Shown one piece after another: positions 26,099 to 37,480 of a stretch of 64,000 nt of DNA; the stretch's first letter is position 1; each line of letters starts with the position of its first letter. The position numbers and the translations under genes are program-made. Source of the DNA: Rhynchosporium graminicola (Eukaryota > Ascomycota > Leotiomycetes > Helotiales > Ploettnerulaceae); contig FJUW01000026.1 in the NCBI GenBank assembly GCA_900074885.1, forward strand, positions 1 to 64,000. Direction: 5' to 3'. The notes below the pieces were generated by a model. It worked only from the letters and a program-made list of their open reading frames with translations, ran no database searches and had not been told where the DNA came from.

Positions 26099-28290
26099 AC
26101 TTTATTTTTATATTATAATTAAGAGCTATATTAATATATCGCTTTTAAAGCTACTTATTAATTATATAAAAGTAAAGCTTTATTCTAGCTTTCTATTACT
26201 TAAAATACTTATTTAAACTCATTATAATATATTAGTTAAGATTTTATAAAGCTTATATTAGCTTTTTAATTACTTAAACTATATCTTTTAAAGATCTTTT
26301 AGATAACTTACTTAATCTAAATAATAAAATACTCTATAAGAAGCTTAAATAATAGCTAGATTAGATCTCTTATATTTAGTTTATAGCTAGAATAATTAAG
26401 ATATAATAATATATATATTTAGATCTATTAAATTAAGTTTTTCGAGTTAAGCTCCTTTAGATTATATTATAATAGCTATAAGAGATTATAAGTAATAAGA
26501 ATTGAAGCTCTAAAGTAAACTTTAATATAGAAATAAAAGCTTAAGAGCTTAAATTAATTTAATAAGCTAAAAGAATAGATCTTTAAGCTAACTAGAAATA
26601 CTTAAGATATAAGTTAAATACTTTAACTCTTATATACTTTATCTTAGATAAACTTAAAAAACTTATTATAATTACTATACTATCTCGAAAATCTAAAATA
26701 AAGATCGAAATTAAGTAAAATATATTTAATATTATTACTTATAACTAAAAGGCTTTTATTTATATCAAAAGCTATATATAAATAGAAAAAATAATATTAC
26801 TTACTTATTTAGCTTCAATAATTAAAGAACTATTAGCTAAGAAGAGAATAAACTTTTAGTACTTTCTTTAAGCTTTAAAATAGAAACTTTATTAGATTAA
26901 TATAATTATTTAATCTAATATAGATAAAGCTTATAAGCTTTATCTTATTATAAGAGTATTTATTAAAAGTAAAGGAAAAAGTAGTAATTTAAATCCTTAA
27001 GCTTAAGTTATTAAATTTTAATCTTTAATAATAGATTAATTATATACTTTATAAAGTCTTAGATATCGAAGGATCTCTTAGAATTATAGATTCTCTAAAT
27101 ATAATTAAATATTTCGATTATTTCTAGATAAATAGCTTTCTAATCGAATATTAAAGAGCTAAGAGATTCTTTATATCTATATTATAAATATATAGCTAAT
27201 ACTTTAACTAAACTTAAGCTATTTCTATATCTAAAAGAGCTTTATATATTTATAAATAAAGATTATAAATTAATAATTATATTCTATATAGATAATATAT
27301 ATAAGTGCTTTTCTATAATAATAATAAAGAGCTTAGATAAAGCTTTATTAATTATCTAAATATAGAATATAATATATATATTCTAAGTAATATTAAGTAG
27401 TTTCTTAGTATTAGAGTACTTTATAATAGAAATCTTAAAACTATCTTACTTATATATAATTAATATATTAAAAGGATTATATATAATTTTAGTTAAATAG
27501 ATAGAAACTACTTAATTATTTTATTTCTTTAACTAAATCTTATTAAGAACTTAAATTAAGCTTTAAAAGGGTTAATTAAAGTATTTTAAGAGAGAGTAAG
27601 ATTTATTCTTTATATTATAATTATAATATAATTAGATATATTATATATTATCTTATAGCTTTCTAAATACTTAACTAATCTCTTATTAGATTATTTTATA
27701 CTTATCTGTTAGCTAATTCGATATTTTTATAATACTTACTTTCTAGAGATTATTTATAAAGGAGAATACTTAAGAGTTTTAGTAATAGCTTCTAATACTT
27801 TATTTATAAATAATCTAAACTTTAGAAGATTATCTTAAGGATATCTTATTCTTATATATAAAAGACTAGTAATCTAGAAGTCTTAATATAAGATATAATT
27901 ATAACTTCTATAACTAAAGCTAAACTACTTATATTAGCTAATTTACTAAAAGAAACTATAGCTTTTTAGAGATTCTTTAAAGATCTTACTTTCTATATTA
28001 ATAAGACTTAAAAGATCTTTTATAATAATTAATAATTAATTAGCTTAGTTATAAATAAAAGCGAGAGAATAATTACTAAACTTTAATATATCGATATTCA
28101 TAATATATAGCTTAAGTAATAGTATACTAAAGGATTATTTATAGTAACTTATCTACTATCTAATAATATACTAATAGATAGTTTTATAAAGATTCTTACT
28201 TAGTAAATATTCAAAGCTTTCAGATCTCTCTTAAACCTTTCAAATTATAGATTATAGATAGAGAAGCTTTAAGTATAATATATTAAGTCG
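26099..28290 (+). pseudogene. Copia F pol, forward-strand copy (reverse transcriptase and RNase H)
   Basis: Plus-strand decayed frame. The catalytic Copia reverse transcriptase motif reads 'FYIDNIY' (for LYVDDI) near 27,275-27,300. RNase H is clear at about 27,880-28,140: 'ITSITKAKLLILANL' (for ITLSTTEAELLAL..), then 'NQ', 'YIDIHNIWLKQ'-like and 'GLFIVTYLLSNNILIDSF' (for GSFQVAYLPTA.MPADGLTK). This is the fungal Copia subtype with a TTEAELLAL core. Relative to the reverse copy it has lost about 3.7 kb at about 27,157. Everything is RIP-broken. Confidence 0.7.
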
Positions 28291-28966
28291 CTTACTTACT
28301 ATATTTTCATTATATAGAAATCAGACTAAAAAACTAAGCTTTTAGAGACCTACGAATACTTCTATAGAAAGATCTTAATATAAACTATTCTTCTAGCGCT
28401 CAATCTAATACTTAGTATAATACTTTCGATTCTTAGAGGGAGTTATACTATTATATAATCCTATAAACTTCTTAGTAAAAGCTCTACTTATACTATTACT
28501 ACGATCTCTCTTCTTTAGAGAAGATCTAAGCTTAATAGATTTCATATTAAGAATCTCGACCTTAGAATCTGAATTATTACTTTTCTTTAAAGCTCTTTTC
28601 GCCTTTATATCTTTAAGTACTTATCTAAAGTTTATATAATAGTTTTTAAGATATTAAGTAATTAGCTAAAGTATTAAAAGATTATAATTAAACTTATAGA
28701 TTCCTTAATAATATTTCTCTTTCTATCTATAAATTCTTTAGCCTAAGTAGTTATCTATAGATTAGTAAGATGGTAGCTATAAGAAGTATAAAAGTAATAT
28801 CTCTTGAATTTTATAGCTATATTTATATAGTAATAATCTTTTATTCTAGTTCCCTTAATACTTATACTAATATATCTCTAATAAGGATTATTATTCTCTG
28901 TATCTAGGATATATTAGAATATTCATATAGTATTAGGTATATAGTATTAGAAGATTACTTACTTAT
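28291..28966. other. Unassigned degenerate sequence, possible Copia gag remnant
   Basis: AT-rich RIP-type sequence between Copia F and a solo LTR. A minus-strand frame around 28,450-28,720 is coding-like and rich in Lys/Ser/Arg ('KSIKLRSSLKKRDRSNSISRAF' region), compatible with the basic tail of a Copia gag, but I cannot confirm it. No RNA gene or promoter signal was seen. Confidence 0.35.
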
Positions 28967-29163
28967 TATCACGGGGCGAGTGTGAAGTATACGTATAGTA
29001 TAAACGGTATCTTTAATTAATAAGAAGAATTAGCTAAAGAGTAGAGGAGAATTCTTTCTTAAAAGAAAAGAGGAGGATATAATACTATTACTACTAGTAC
29101 CTTAGTAGTATTAGTTAGCGAGATACTTAGCGTCGAGTATTATCCTGGGTGCAACCCGTCATA
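28967..29163 (-). repeat. Solo LTR of family B
   Basis: Reverse-strand LTR of 197 bp, starting TATCACGGGGCGAG and ending CAACCCGTCATA, flanked by exact 5-bp target duplications CTTAT (28962-28966, 29164-29168). No interior is present, so it arose by LTR-LTR recombination. It preserves TG/CA better than B1/B2. Confidence 0.92.
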
Positions 29164-29168
29164 CTTAT

Positions 29169-29685
29169 CTTACGCTTTACTCTAGTAGACTTTAGAGTAG
29201 TAGTAGCAGATTTATAGCCATAGGAAAGTATGATAATCTTCTTTAAAGAAGAGGAATAGTACTTAATCTAGTTCTTTAGAGGATTAGAGAAAGTTCGTAG
29301 ATAGAGTAATCAGATAGATTATCTAAGGGATTATATTACTTAGGCTTAAGCTTAGAATTATTATCTCTATTAGTATAATTAATAGATCGGAAGGAGCAGA
29401 TTTCAGGATTATATTAGGGTTAAGCTAAGCGATAAGAAGTAGAGGGGATTTATTCCTTAGAGTAAGAGCTATCGAACTATATTATAGGAAATATTAGCTA
29501 CAGGATTAGAAAGGAGGCAAATAGAATAATCTTATAATATTACGATAAGCAGATTTAGTTATAAATCTTCTAGTACTAGCAGAGGATCGATCTGCGATAC
29601 GATAATAAGATATAAGATTCGTATCGAATTCCTTAGAGCTAGACTTCTTCTTTCGCGATCTCTTATTTAGAGACTTAGAATATAT
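29169..29685. other. Unassigned sequence between two solo LTRs
   Basis: Less AT-extreme than its surroundings and with few obvious stops in a minus-strand frame (a 63-codon open stretch at 29,506-29,697 rich in Ser/Lys/Arg). No domain is recognised; it could be a remnant of a transposon ORF or host sequence between insertions. Confidence 0.3.
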
Positions 29686-29808
29686 TATAATAGGCACGTG
29701 ATAGTCAGTCTGTATATACGATATTAGGCGTATACTACTGCGCAGTATATTATAATCTTTTAGTCCAGATAGCGTAGTTAGTGTAAGCCTAACCTTAACC
29801 CCGTTATA
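29686..29808 (+). repeat. Solo LTR of the 539-bp TRIM family
   Basis: 123 bp aligning over its length to the TRIM LTRs at 17096-17220 and 17510-17634 (TATAATAGGCACGTGATAGTC start, AACCCCGTTATA end), without interior. Flanks TATAT (29681-29685) and GATAT (29809-29813) match at four of five bases, a possible eroded target duplication. Confidence 0.85.
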
Positions 29809-30528
29809 GATATAATAATAGAAGCTTTAGAATAATAGAATTAATAATAGAAAATAAAAGCAGGCGTATATAATCTTTAGTATATTATATTCAAAGGAAG
29901 AAGAACCTCTCTATATATGAGATAAGAGGTATTTATATACCTATAAGGCTTCGGTTATCTACTCTTATAAGTAAATAAGGCTACCTAGAGCGCTCCTTTC
30001 ACTTATAAGTAAATAAAGCTACCTTAAGTGCTTCTTCTGATTAGAGTACTTCTTTTACTCTTTTAAATTAATAAATAATAATAAGATAAGGTTATCTACT
30101 TAATTACGACTACTATTTATAACTCTTAAAGAGTTATATAACTTGCACTTCGATTTATGATTTATTTAAAGTACTTCTATACGATATTTAATCTTTACCC
30201 CTATACTCAGCGATTAGTTAAAGCTTAGAAACAGCTGATTTTATACTATAAATAAGGCTATAGCCTTATAATTTCCTCTATTTACTTAACTTCCCTCTTT
30301 AATACTTACTTCGACTTTGATTAGCTTATTAACTTTATCTATACTTTCTTTTATTAGTTTATATAAATAGTAGAATTTACCTTCTCTATTGTAGAAGCTT
30401 CTTTATTTACTTAAAGTAGTTTATATTTACTAACTAGATAAAGGTATATGTATAGTGAATAATAATCTCTAGCCTTATACTAAGAGATAGCTATAATAAT
30501 TATATCATATACTTTCACTTATTATCTA
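29809..30528. other. Unassigned AT-rich sequence
   Basis: Moderately RIP-mutated sequence with two copies of a CTTATAAGTAAATAAGGCTACC-like phrase about 40 bases apart (29,968-30,016). No coding frame or LTR end was recognised. Confidence 0.3.
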
Positions 30529-30733
30529 TAGTTATATTATATCTAATTACCTATGTAGCTTAGTATATACTTATAAAATCTTCTTATATATTTAATATAA
30601 GTCTTCTCTCTTTCTTTTAAAGAGATAATACTCTTTATAATTAATATTCAGAGACTACTTTAATTATCTATATCCTAATACCTTAAAGTGATCCTTTACT
30701 ACTAATAAAGCCTATCTTACTTTTGTATTATAA
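30529..30733 (+). repeat. Diverged third copy of the 192-bp Copia F LTR segment
   Basis: Shares TATATTATATCTAATTACCTAT, AAAGAGATAATACTCTTTAT and ACTACTAATAAAGC with 25715-26098, with many transitions. On the right it passes into a reverse Gypsy C gag fragment at about 30,735. Probably a solo or truncated LTR. Confidence 0.65.
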
Positions 30734-30734
30734 A

Positions 30735-30980
30735 AGGATAATATAATCTTATCTTATATATAGAAGAATTACTCTTTTCTTTTAACTTTCCTATAGATAA
30801 AAGTACTTTAAAATCGATTATAGAACTTAGTAAAAATCTCGCGAGTATAGCTAAGTTACTATATTTCTAAGTAATAGAAAGCGTTATAATAATCGTTTTC
30901 TTCTTAATTAATAAGAAAGTTCTCTTCTATTAAGAAAATTATCTTATTACTAGTCTTAAATTCGTTAGCGAGATACTAAG
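30735..30980 (-). pseudogene. Gypsy C gag fragment, reverse strand
   Basis: Reverse complement of the gag region at about 20,055-20,300 and of its counterpart in the full copy (44,920-45,150), with mostly transition differences. It is bounded by a Copia F LTR fragment on the left and the inverted repeat on the right, so only about 80 codons remain. Confidence 0.75.
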
Positions 30981-30982
30981 AA

Positions 30983-31381
30983 GTATTAGATTTATAACTA
31001 GTACCTTAGTCAGTTTTGCCTGCATCAGTATAAACACCCTGTATCTTATCAGTATATAGTCTTAGTACCTGGTTCAGTATCTTACGCATATACCTTGTTA
31101 TACCTAGCACCTACACCCTATATCTTATCAATAGCCTATATCTTACATACTCTATTAGATTTACTATAGAGGTTCTCGATAGAGTTCTACTACTCTCTAG
31201 TACGTATATCGTACTTCTAGAGGTTTCTACTAACGTAGTATGATTCTACGGTATATGTATCTTCTTCTATAGAGTTCTGTATTACGTAGTATAGAATATT
31301 CTAGAGAGCTCACATAGCTATATAAGTAGCTAGAATCTCTCCTGTAGTTAGCTCTCTTTAAGCAAGCAAGTAAGCAAGTAA
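30983..31381 (-). repeat. Inverted repeat copy 2 (partner 1-411)
   Basis: Reverse complement of 1-411. It retains many CA and TG dinucleotides (for example TTGCCTGCATCAGTATAAAC at 31,016-31,035), so it is less RIP-damaged than adjacent DNA. To its right, 31,390-31,460 also looks unmutated and unique. Inner flank is a Gypsy C gag remnant. Confidence 0.85.
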
Positions 31382-31839
31382 AGCAAGTCAAATTGATCAG
31401 GTATTATTCTGTTATTCTGACCTTTAGCCGATTTCCACCTTCAATCTTCACATATATTACTAGAAAGAGCGAAAAATAGTAAGAAGCTCCTTATCGTAGA
31501 TAGAGTAATTTAGTCTCGTATCAATTATTATTTTTAAGAAGAAACTGACTAGATAGAATATTCTATCCTTCTAAAGTTATAAGAGAACGCTAGCTATTAT
31601 TCTATCAGAAGAGTTAGTTTATAGTCTAGTCTACTTATATAGGTTATAGTAATAAAGGATTAGTACAGACTAGAGAGCGTAATAAAAGCGCTCTTAAGCT
31701 TCCTTATAGTTAGCTCTAAAGAGAAATTGTATTAAATTTCTCTTTAGTGCTAACTATAAGTAGTATAAGAGGTTAACAGATACTACTATAGTCTTTAATA
31801 AATCTTTAGTAGAAGTTATAAAAGCTAAAGTAACTTTAT
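31382..31839. other. Mixed unique and degenerate sequence with a hairpin
   Basis: The first 80 bases have normal CA/TG content and match nothing else in the window. The rest is AT-rich and contains the strong palindrome at 31703-31760. No gene is seen. Confidence 0.4.
31703..31760. repeat. 58-bp imperfect palindrome (hairpin)
   Basis: Left arm CTTATAGTTAGCTCTAAAGA (then GAAAT) and right arm ATTTCTCTTTAG..GCTAACTATAAG are reverse complements with one bulge and a loop of about 8 bases. It could be the palindromic core of a miniature inverted-repeat element or a structural motif; no target duplication was identified. Confidence 0.75.
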
Positions 31840-32074
31840 ACGCTATATATCATTAGTATACTTCTAGTTCTTAATAACTTTAATCTTCTCAGGATTAACT
31901 TTAATACTATTAATACTAATAATAAATCTAAGAAACTTCGTATAAGTAATTTTGAATTCGGATTTCTTAATATCAGCCTAAAGTCCGTAAGCCTATAGAA
32001 TTTCGAGCATCTTCCGTACGTAGATATCATACTCTACTTACGAATCTGAGTATATTAAGATATTATTTAAATAA
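31840..32074 (-). pseudogene. Gypsy reverse transcriptase fragment
   Basis: Minus-strand frame beginning right at the insertion point of element B3: 'YLNNILIYSDS' (RIP form of YLDDILIYSDS), then 'ADIKKSEF' and 'FLRFIISINSIKVNPEKIKVI', the thumb region of a Ty3/Gypsy reverse transcriptase. The upstream half of the domain is not found on the other side of B3. Confidence 0.8.
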
Positions 32075-32129
32075 TATAACGGGTTATACCCGGGATAGAT
32101 ACTCGACGCTTAGTATCTCGCTAACCGCT

Positions 32130-34305
32130 TATGACGGCGCATGGTATACGTGGCCGATACGGGCCAGTATCAGTGCCTTAGGCATACCCTCCTTATATAT
32201 ATAGAAGGTGCAGACTCCTTTAGAGCTTTATATCTTTCTATTTCCTTTGTACTAGACTATATAAGATCGCTCTTAGCTTCTCTACTTATCTATTCTTACT
32301 TATATACCGCCTTAAGTCTTATATCGTTATATTAAATAGAAAGATCAAGACCGCTAGGGATAGTATTAAATAATATCTCACCTAGAAAGCTCGATTACAG
32401 ACGAACTCTTTAACCTCTTTATTAAGTGTTCTATTATCTTTATTACTTTAATATAGTTTCGGCGTATATACGTACCTATCTCGACTATATATATAACTCT
32501 CTGATTCGATAGTTAGGCTTTCAAAAGAGCTAAGATTCCGGAGATCTCTTAGATAGCTAGAGATTTAGGTATAATCGATACTTAGAAGCACTAGTTTTGC
32601 GAGTCACTCTCGGATACTCGAATTACTCTCTTTACGTAAGGTTATAATAGACGAATTTTAGGTAGAAACTTCCCTTAAGGCCCTAATATTTATTATCTCC
32701 TCACTCGACTTTAAGTTTCCGAAAGTAGCTCTAATAGCGAAAAACCTTACTTTTAGGCTAGGACGAAGTAGCTTATTACTCTAGCGGAAATTACTAGAAT
32801 CCGACTCGTAATCCCTATACCCTGGTATAATCTATCCCCCTCGGCAGAATCGACCTCCTTCTACTAGAACCTTTAATATAACCTTTTCTATATCTACTTA
32901 ACTAAGATATCAGACTCTCTTTTATCCTTTAGCTTCTTTAAAATTCGATTTCGACTTTCGCTTCTTCTATAACTTTCAAGTGTTCTATTACTTTCACTTA
33001 GCCTTACTTACTTAATACCTCCTAAGAAGGCTTAGCTAGCTCCTATAGCTTCACCGGAATACCCTCGCAGCCCCTCCGATTCTGTACCTACTATAGAATT
33101 ACTTCAATCGATTGAAGACTATTAATTACAGACAGAATCGACTACTCGGGAGCTCTCTATTAGTATTAGTCGCATCGAGCAGATATTTGCCGAGTTTTTA
33201 CGTACTTAGGTATAATCGGTAAACCCTAGACCTTTAGTAAACTCGGTATTATAATTACCGATAGAACCTACCCTTAAACGCTCTTTAATTAATAAATTAT
33301 AGACCTCTAGAAAGTCGCAACTAACTAAAAGTATCGATAATCTTAATATAAGGATCAACCTATCTTTCAGCTAATAACGTACTTCTATTTAGGACCGACT
33401 AGAAGTTAATTCAGACCGATACCCGACTACGCGTGCCTGTAAAGCGCTAGTCTAGAGCTCTACTTCTAGCCTTATAAGAAGTTACTTAGAACTATAGTAT
33501 CTCTTGGAAATTACGCCTTTCTCGTCTGCTAAAGAGATAATTTCAGTACTCTCTTCTTACTACCTTTCTGGACTCGAAACGGAGCAGTATCGTACTGAAT
33601 TTCATAAGCTTTTAATGAAAAAGGAGTCCTTTTTGTAATTCCGTGTAAAGTTCTAAAGCTCGGCAATTCTCGGAGGTATAGCTGAATCAGAGTAGTACTT
33701 TTACCTCTAGCCGAAGCTTACTATATAGCTACGTATAGCTGCCGCTCTAATTAAGTACTCTTAGAAGACTGATTATTCAGCTATAGTCTCTTCTCTTACG
33801 GCACTCGATTTGGAACTCTCTCGACTACCTTTAATACTACGAGCTACTCTAGCTCTACCGATAGTTAGTACGTCTTCTGACCCCTTAATACCTATCGAGG
33901 AGGTATAGTATTACTATTATAAGAAGCATAGTCACTATAAGAGCGATTATCCGACGAAAGCGAAGAAGGAGTGATTTGCGTCTTACGCTTTAGATTAATA
34001 ATTACTTGGATTTTATTTAGAATTTAACTTGATTTAACTCCCTTTTCTTTTGTTATTTGCCTTTAAAAGCTCGAGGGCGAGCCTTTATCTTAGAAGGGGG
34101 TAATATAACAGCGCATAGTATACGTGGCAGATACGAGCCAGTATCAGTGCCTAAGGCATACCCTCCTTATATATATAGAAGGTGCAGACTCCTTCAGAGC
34201 TCTATATCTTTCTGTTTCCTTCGTACCAGACTATATAAGATCGCTCTTAGCCTCCCTACTTATTTATTCTTGCTTGTATACCGCCTTGAGTCTTGTGTCG
34301 TTACA
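32130..34305 (+). mobile_element. Gag-only non-autonomous LTR element (TR-GAG type), copy 1
   Basis: LTRs 32130-32331 and 34104-34305, exactly 202 bp each, with exact target duplication CCGCT (32125-32129, 34306-34310). The interior (1772 bp) lacks pol but encodes a decayed gag on the plus strand: at 33912-33950 a CCHC knuckle with spacing CX2CX4HX4C reads with Tyr for Cys ('YYYYKKHSHYKSDY'). A GGGGGTAAT purine tract precedes the 3' LTR. The 3' half of the LTR (from TTTCCTT to CGTTACA) and the post-LTR sequence AGAAAGATCAAG match Gypsy C, the likely mobilising partner. Confidence 0.9.
32332..34103 (+). pseudogene. Gag of the gag-only element, RIP-broken
   Basis: Coding-like plus-strand sequence with frequent RIP stops filling the interior of TR-GAG copy 1. 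The C-terminal zinc knuckle at 33912-33950 is followed by a basic 'PTKAKKE'-like tail. Ty3-type Gag proteins form the particle and bind element RNA through this knuckle. Exact start and stop cannot be placed. Confidence 0.65.
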
Positions 34306-35779
34306 CCGCTACTGCTAAGGCACTAGTAGCAGTAGTACTATATCCTCTCCTTTTCTATTAAGGAAGAATTCTCCTCCGCTCTTTAGCTAATTCTTCCTAT
34401 TAATTAAAGATACTATTTATACTATATACTTTATACTCGCTTTATAATATTAGAATTAGCTTATAAAATAAGATAAAGTAAATTAAAGTAAAGGATTAAT
34501 ATCGAGAGTCTTATAACTAATTAAAATTTTTAAATATATTTATAATATACTTAATAGGCTGAGTTAGCTACCTAATGCGAAGCCTAGCTACTATTAATTA
34601 TAGAAGTTCTCTAAAAGTAAATAGAGGATCTCTAAATATAACTAGAAATACTAGTAGTAATAATAGGAAAGATATATTAAGTCCTCTCTCCGCTTAATAG
34701 GTTCTCCGGTCGATCGAAGGAGTAGAACGTATAGTTAATAGTAATAGAATCGAAGCTAAGGATCAATAGGAGTGCGATTAGTAATAGAGAGGCCTAGACC
34801 TTTTTTATCTATACTTCTCTCTCTCTTAAGGTTTAAGAGTTAGTACTTCCCTATATATAAAAAGTAGAAATAAATAGAAACTAAGACCCCCTCGAGCTAG
34901 TCTATTACCTTAGTAAGATTTATAATAATCCGAATAAGGTTAAGAAAGTAAGATAAAAGTTAATTAGATTCTAATAAGGAATAATAATAGTAGTAGTATA
35001 CTTATTATAATTCGAACGAGCGCTTTTCTAAGCCGGAGTAGACTCCTAGCTAGATAATATAAAGATAACTACTTTAGTAGATAGTTTAATAAATATACTA
35101 GATAATAAGTCGATAAGCAGATAGTTCTACTAATAACTTATAAAAATTTCTCACGATTACTTCTATCTTTAGGGAATTAAATCGGCCCGGTATATATAAA
35201 TAGTAATAGTAATAGTAATAGTTCGAGCAGTAGGACTACTTATAAAAAGGATAATATAATAGACTAGGAAACCGGTTATATAATAGCTATAAAAGTAGCA
35301 CTAGCCTCCCGCGAGAAATATTAGGAATAGAGGAATATAGGAAAATGCATAAGGTATAGCTCTAGTAAGTATTAGATAAGCTAATATTACTACTAAGCCT
35401 TATATAATTAATTATTATTAGTATCCTCTAACTCTCCTGCGGAGTAAGACTATACGAAAGGAAAGGCAGTAGTTCGCGTAAGTGCTATAAGGATATCGAA
35501 TATAGTAAGGCCGAGTAAGCTTTTACTTCGAGATAATAGCTACGGAATAATTTTTAGAGGAGGATTAGTTTAAAGAGAGGGGTAATATAATAAGTTATAC
35601 TTAGGATAGATACTCGACGCTTAGTATCTCGCTAACTACTACTACTAAGGTACTAGTAGTAGTAGTACCGTATCCTCTCCTTTTCTATTAAGGAAGAATT
35701 CTCCTCCGCTCTTTAGCTAATTCTTCCTATTAATTAAAGATACCGTTTACACTATATACTTTACACTCGCCCCGTGACA

Positions 35780-37480
35780 TCTTTACTTTATATTAGTATA
35801 AGTATTACGTAGCGATATTAGACTCTAGCTATTAGCTATTACTATAAGAAACGATAGAAAAACTTACCTCGTAATATATGCCGATTTTCCTTTCTGCTTA
35901 TATTATTCTCCCTCCTAGGAGGTCTCTTTTATAAGACTCGATATCAGAACTCCTAAAGATCACTATATAACTTATAAGATAATATCACGAGAAGATTTCT
36001 TAAGTAACTAAGTTCTTAATTTCTATATCTTCCCTACGAGTACTAGTATAAGTAGAAACTTCTATAGTATTCGAAGCTCTTATAAGTAAACTAAATCTCT
36101 TCCTACGAAAGGTCTGATTATATAGAGTATAGATCGTAAAGGTCATTAGAATAAGCTTTATAGAGTAGCGCTAAAGGGAATATTACTTTTTAATATTAAA
36201 ATCCTTAAAGATAAAGGTACTTTAATAATCCTAGTATAATAAGGATATAAGATAAATTAGTCTATAGTAAACCCTTAGAATAGAGAGTTCCTTACCTTAT
36301 CTAATAATTATATAGCTATTATCGATAGTATTATTGAAAATAGCGTATCTGCTAGAGCTTATTAAACTGCTACTATAAACTTAGAACTACTACTAAAGCT
36401 ACGTTAGTATATCACTAGAAGCTTAATTATACCTTTTATAGCTATAGTTTTAATACTTAGTCTAGGGCTTTTATTAGATATAATTATAAGTTTAAGATTA
36501 TAAGAAGACCTTTTAGTTATTATAGAATCTAAGAAGGTTTAATCTCTTAAGGGTATAGAATTAAATAAACTTATCTCTAACTATTATAAGAAAGTAAGAT
36601 AACTCTTAATACTCGCCTTAGAGGCTATTTTCTCTACTAAGGAAACTAAGTATAAATCTAAATCGTATATCGCTTAATTAAACGAACTTAGAGAGTTTAA
36701 TAAGCTCTTAGATATTAACTATAATAACCTTATTAACTATAAGAAGTTAGCTAAGATTCTTAACCTTAGAAAGGAGCTAGAGGTAGACTCTGATAACGAG
36801 CTAAGCTCTAGATCAGATAATAACTTAGATCTCTATAGTTTTAATAGTAAACCTTTTAATAACGAAGAACCTACAGGCCCGGCAGTTACTTCTAAACTAA
36901 TCTTAGGAGTCCCTGAAGTTAAAGAACCTTTACGTACTGAAATCGCTATACTAGCTCTATCGAAGACTCCGGAACTAGAAGTTATAATACCTACTAATCG
37001 TCCTGAAACTCCCTTACTAACTCGTGAACTAGTCCTAGGAGTAGATATTAAGGAAGAATTGCAAGTAACTACTCTAGAGCTTATAGTTTTACTATCTCTA
37101 TAGCTAAGTCCTTCTAAAGCAGTTGAATATGTTACTCTTACGCTTATATCTCCTTTAGCCGACTAGTTCTATAGTAATATAAGTAGAGCTAGAAGATTAA
37201 TAATTAACCTAAAGCCTACTTACTCCGATACTCCTATTCTACTACTAGAGGATCTATTACCTTTTAAGAGAGTTACTAGCCGACTTTCTAAGCGAAAGCT
37301 AAGTGCAGAAATAGAGGATAAGGAGCTTATTGAACTACTTACTAAGATAAATAAGCGTAAGAAAGTCGCTAAGTAATACTTATAAGACTATCTTAAGAGT
37401 ATTATAAGTTAGGTTAGAGCTACTAATAATTCTTAGTAGTGCGTTATTAATATATAGCGAAAGCGAATAATATTTAGGGG
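35780..37480 (+). pseudogene. Unidentified decayed ORF, plus strand
   Basis: One frame is coding-like from about 35,820 to at least 37,376, over 500 codons, with stops of RIP type concentrated in the first third; 36,549-37,370 contains only a handful. Segments such as SRSDNNLDLYSF (about 36,810-36,845) and RVTSRLSKRKLSAEIEDKEL (about 37,271-37,330) are readable. It begins with hydrophobic/aromatic residues, has a Leu/Ile-rich segment (about 36,435-36,480), a Lys/Leu-rich helical middle and a Pro/Thr/Glu-rich then basic C-terminus. I recognise no family. The 5' end is cut by B3. It could be an accessory ORF of a retroelement or a mutated host gene. Confidence 0.5.

Larger units (their letters stand above)
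32075..35779 (+). mobile_element. Non-autonomous element B3, with a gag-only element inside its 5' LTR
   Basis: Third full copy of family B. Its 5' LTR is 32075-32129 plus 34311-34449, split by the element at 32130-34305; its 3' LTR is 35586-35779 (194 bp). The interior (34450-35585, 1136 bp) aligns with that of B1 and is less mutated, keeping CG-rich islands. Flanking pentamers (AATAA left, TCTTT right) do not match, unlike B1, B2 and the solo LTR, so one end was rearranged after insertion. Confidence 0.88.

Noticed and set aside
29506..29697. 63-codon minus-strand ORF as a gene
   Set aside because: Short, lacks any recognised domain, and overlaps the start of the TRIM solo LTR.
1..31381. 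A Starship-type giant element bounded by the inverted repeats
   Set aside because: No tyrosine-recombinase captain gene or cargo genes are visible; the interior is ordinary nested retroelements.
32141..34326. Repeated 60-89-codon ORFs (32141-32335, 34057-34326, 34124-34318; also 50076-50258 and 51164-51349)
   Set aside because: All lie in copies of the same 202-bp LTR and recur only because the LTRs are little mutated; LTRs do not encode proteins.
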